This document shows, piece by piece, positions 5,566 to 6,903 of a DNA stretch of 6,903 nucleotides. Source of the stretch: Candidatus Sumerlaeota bacterium (GTDB taxonomy: Bacteria; CG03; SLGR01); assembly GCA_007136585.1 (NCBI GenBank), contig SLGR01000185.1:1-6903 (forward strand), read 5' to 3'. Numbering within the stretch: position 1 is the first letter of the stretch; each line of letters opens with the position of its first letter. The notes below the pieces were generated by a model, which saw only the letters and a program-made list of their open reading frames with translations, did not search any database and had not been told where the DNA came from. A program made the translations under genes and the position numbers.

Positions 5566-6903
5566 GGACCGCCGGAAGAGACAAGGGCTTCCGCTTTTGA
5601 GGATATACCCTCAGCTGTCAGCCCCAGATTTCCGCGGAGTTCGTCAGGGGCCCCGAAAGTTATGAACCTGTCGGGAATACCCAGCATATCCACCATTATG
5701 CCGCGGGGCAGTATGGCCGCTATCCTTTCGCCTACACCACCCGAGAGCACGTTCTCCTCCACTGTAAGAACCCTGCCCGCGGAAGAAGAGGCACTCAGTA
5801 TAAGTTCCCGGTCAAGAGGCTTGGCAAACCTCAAATCCGCAACACCCGCTTCTATACCCCTTCGCGCCAGTATCCCGGCCGCTTCCAGGGCGGGATGAAC
5901 CATATTTCCTATAGCCAGGATAATGAGGTCCTTTCCCTCCCGGAGAAGGACCCCTGTCCCGGGTTTAATCACGGAACTCTCACTTTCGCCGGAGCCTTCC
6001 GGCAGACTCCCCCGCGGGTAGCGTATCGCCGCAGGAGAGGACCATTCAAGGGCCGAACGGAAAAGGTTCTTCATTTCCTGACGGGTAGAAGGAGCCGCAA
6101 CCGTCATATCGGGTATCGTAGATAGGTAGGAAAGATCAAAGACGCCGTGGTGCGTCGGACCGTCTTCTCCAACAATACCCGCCCGGTCAACGGCGAAAAT
6201 AACCGGGAGTCTCTGGAGAGCCACGTCATGAATGATCTGGTCGTAGGCCCTCTGAAGAAAGGTTGAGTATATGGCGCAGACCGGCCTTATCCCGTCCGCG
6301 GCAAGCCCGGCCGCAAAGGTCACGGCATGCTGCTCGGCTATACCAACATCAAAGAACCTCTCGGGGAACCTGTCGGCAAATTCTTTCAACCCGGTTCCGC
6401 TTTTCATAGCAGCTGTTATCGCCGCCACTCTCCTGTCTTCCGAGGCAAGCTCGGTTATTATCTCTCCGAAAACATCCTGGCAGCTTTTTTTTCTTTCGGG
6501 TCCGCATACGGCGGCTCCGGTCTCGGGTTTAAACGGAGAGGTCCCGTGGAAAGTCTCCGGGGATTCCTCCGCCGGAGGGTATCCCTTCCCCTTGCGGGTA
6601 ACCACGTGCAGGAGCTTGGGCCCGTTTATATTCCTGATATTTCCGAGGATATCCACCAGACCGCGTGTGTCGTGTCCGTCAACCGGACCGAAATACTCAA
6701 ACCCCAGTTCCTCGAAAAACATCCCCGGGGTAAGCATTGCCCTGGAGCGGCGTATGAGCTTCATTATATCCTTGCCGCGGGGGTACTTCTGCAGCAGGTT
6801 CTTTGCCCGCTCCTCTATACGGTGCACGGGTTTCCAGGAAAGAACCCTTGTAAGGTAATCCCTAAAAGCCCCCACAGCCCCCGAGATAAACATCTCGTTA
6901 TCG
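5562..6903 (-). CDS. dxs: 1-deoxy-D-xylulose-5-phosphate synthase, N-terminus cut by window edge
   Basis: DXS condenses pyruvate and glyceraldehyde 3-phosphate, using thiamine diphosphate, into the first intermediate of the MEP isoprenoid pathway. About 446 C-terminal residues are visible. The frame is open to the right edge, and the ATG at 6893-6891 is internal: the codons before it read DNE, completing the family's NDNEMxIS motif. By comparison with E. coli DXS (about 620 residues) roughly 180 residues, including the GDG part of the cofactor site, lie outside. Visible landmarks are EYFGPVDGHD, RKGKGYPPAE, the catalytic glutamate in FDVGIAEQHAVTFAAGLA (Glu codon 6335-6333), DRAGIVGEDGPTHHGVFDLSYL, APSTRQEM, AIRYPRG and the C-terminal transketolase-like domain with LTVEENVLSGGVGE. 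All expected motifs are intact, with no frameshift. It heads the visible part of the operon. Confidence 0.97.
   Translation of the reverse strand, partial: DNEMFISGAVGAFRDYLTRVLSWKPVHRIEERAKNLLQKYPRGKDIMKLIRRSRAMLTPGMFFEELGFEYFGPVDGHDTRGLVDILGNIRNINGPKLLHVVTRKGKGYPPAEESPETFHGTSPFKPETGAAVCGPERKKSCQDVFGEIITELASEDRRVAAITAAMKSGTGLKEFADRFPERFFDVGIAEQHAVTFAAGLAADGIRPVCAIYSTFLQRAYDQIIHDVALQRLPVIFAVDRAGIVGEDGPTHHGVFDLSYLSTIPDMTVAAPSTRQEMKNLFRSALEWSSPAAIRYPRGSLPEGSGESESSVIKPGTGVLLREGKDLIILAIGNMVHPALEAAGILARRGIEAGVADLRFAKPLDRELILSASSSAGRVLTVEENVLSGGVGERIAAILPRGIMVDMLGIPDRFITFGAPDELRGNLGLTAEGISSKAEALVSSGGP

Noticed and set aside
5218-5898. Plus-strand open frame of 226 codons opposite tlyA-like and dxs
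   Set aside because: Antisense to two real coding regions. It is low-complexity and Ser/Pro/Arg-rich, with no family resemblance.
6271-6858. Plus-strand open frame of 195 codons opposite dxs
   Set aside because: Antisense to conserved DXS motifs, with no evidence of its own expression.
6891-6893. ATG as the start of dxs
   Set aside because: The frame is open upstream to the edge, and the preceding codons DNE complete the conserved NDNEM motif, so this Met is internal and the gene is only cut by the window.

Overview
The window suggests a diderm (Gram-negative-type) bacterium. It encodes an LptE-type lipoprotein for lipopolysaccharide export, DXS of the non-mevalonate isoprenoid pathway, a bacterial LeuRS with a CP1 editing insert, and bacterial ribosomal protein S20. 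Base composition looks moderate, near 50% GC by eye. ATA (Ile) and AGG/AGA/CGG (Arg) codons are used freely even in rpsT. The sequence alone does not fix the phylum. An under-sampled candidate-phylum lineage (for example Omnitrophota- or Elusimicrobiota-like) is only my guess.

Layout, right to left. Most genes lie on the minus strand. From the right edge a tightly packed run reads dxs (5' end cut off) > tlyA-like methyltransferase > leuS > lptE > holA (6903 down to 1047). Spacings are a 4-base overlap, 25 bases, 21 bases or fewer, and another 4-base overlap. This is one probable operon whose promoter lies outside the window. The leuS-lptE-holA order matches the known E. coli order leuS-rlpB(lptE)-holA. 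Placing dxs-tlyA in front joins isoprenoid precursor synthesis, rRNA methylation, leucine charging, outer-membrane biogenesis and the replicase clamp loader in one transcript.

rpsT (785-1069, plus strand) converges on holA, and the two coding regions overlap by 23 bases at their 3' ends. rpsT has a near-consensus sigma-70 promoter and a strong ribosome binding site. Diverging from it on the minus strand is a second pair: a HIT-family hydrolase with its own likely promoter, followed after 6 bases by the start of an exported protein that runs off the left edge. The 173-base gap 612-784 is the only sizeable intergenic region and holds the two divergent promoters.

This is mainly a housekeeping region. 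I found no mobile element, CRISPR array, tRNA, rRNA, riboswitch or phage gene, and no convincing new system. The best oddity is the TlyA-like protein. It begins exactly at the methyltransferase core and lacks the usual N-terminal S4 RNA-binding domain, and an in-frame stop 15 codons upstream of its TTG start rules out a mis-called start.
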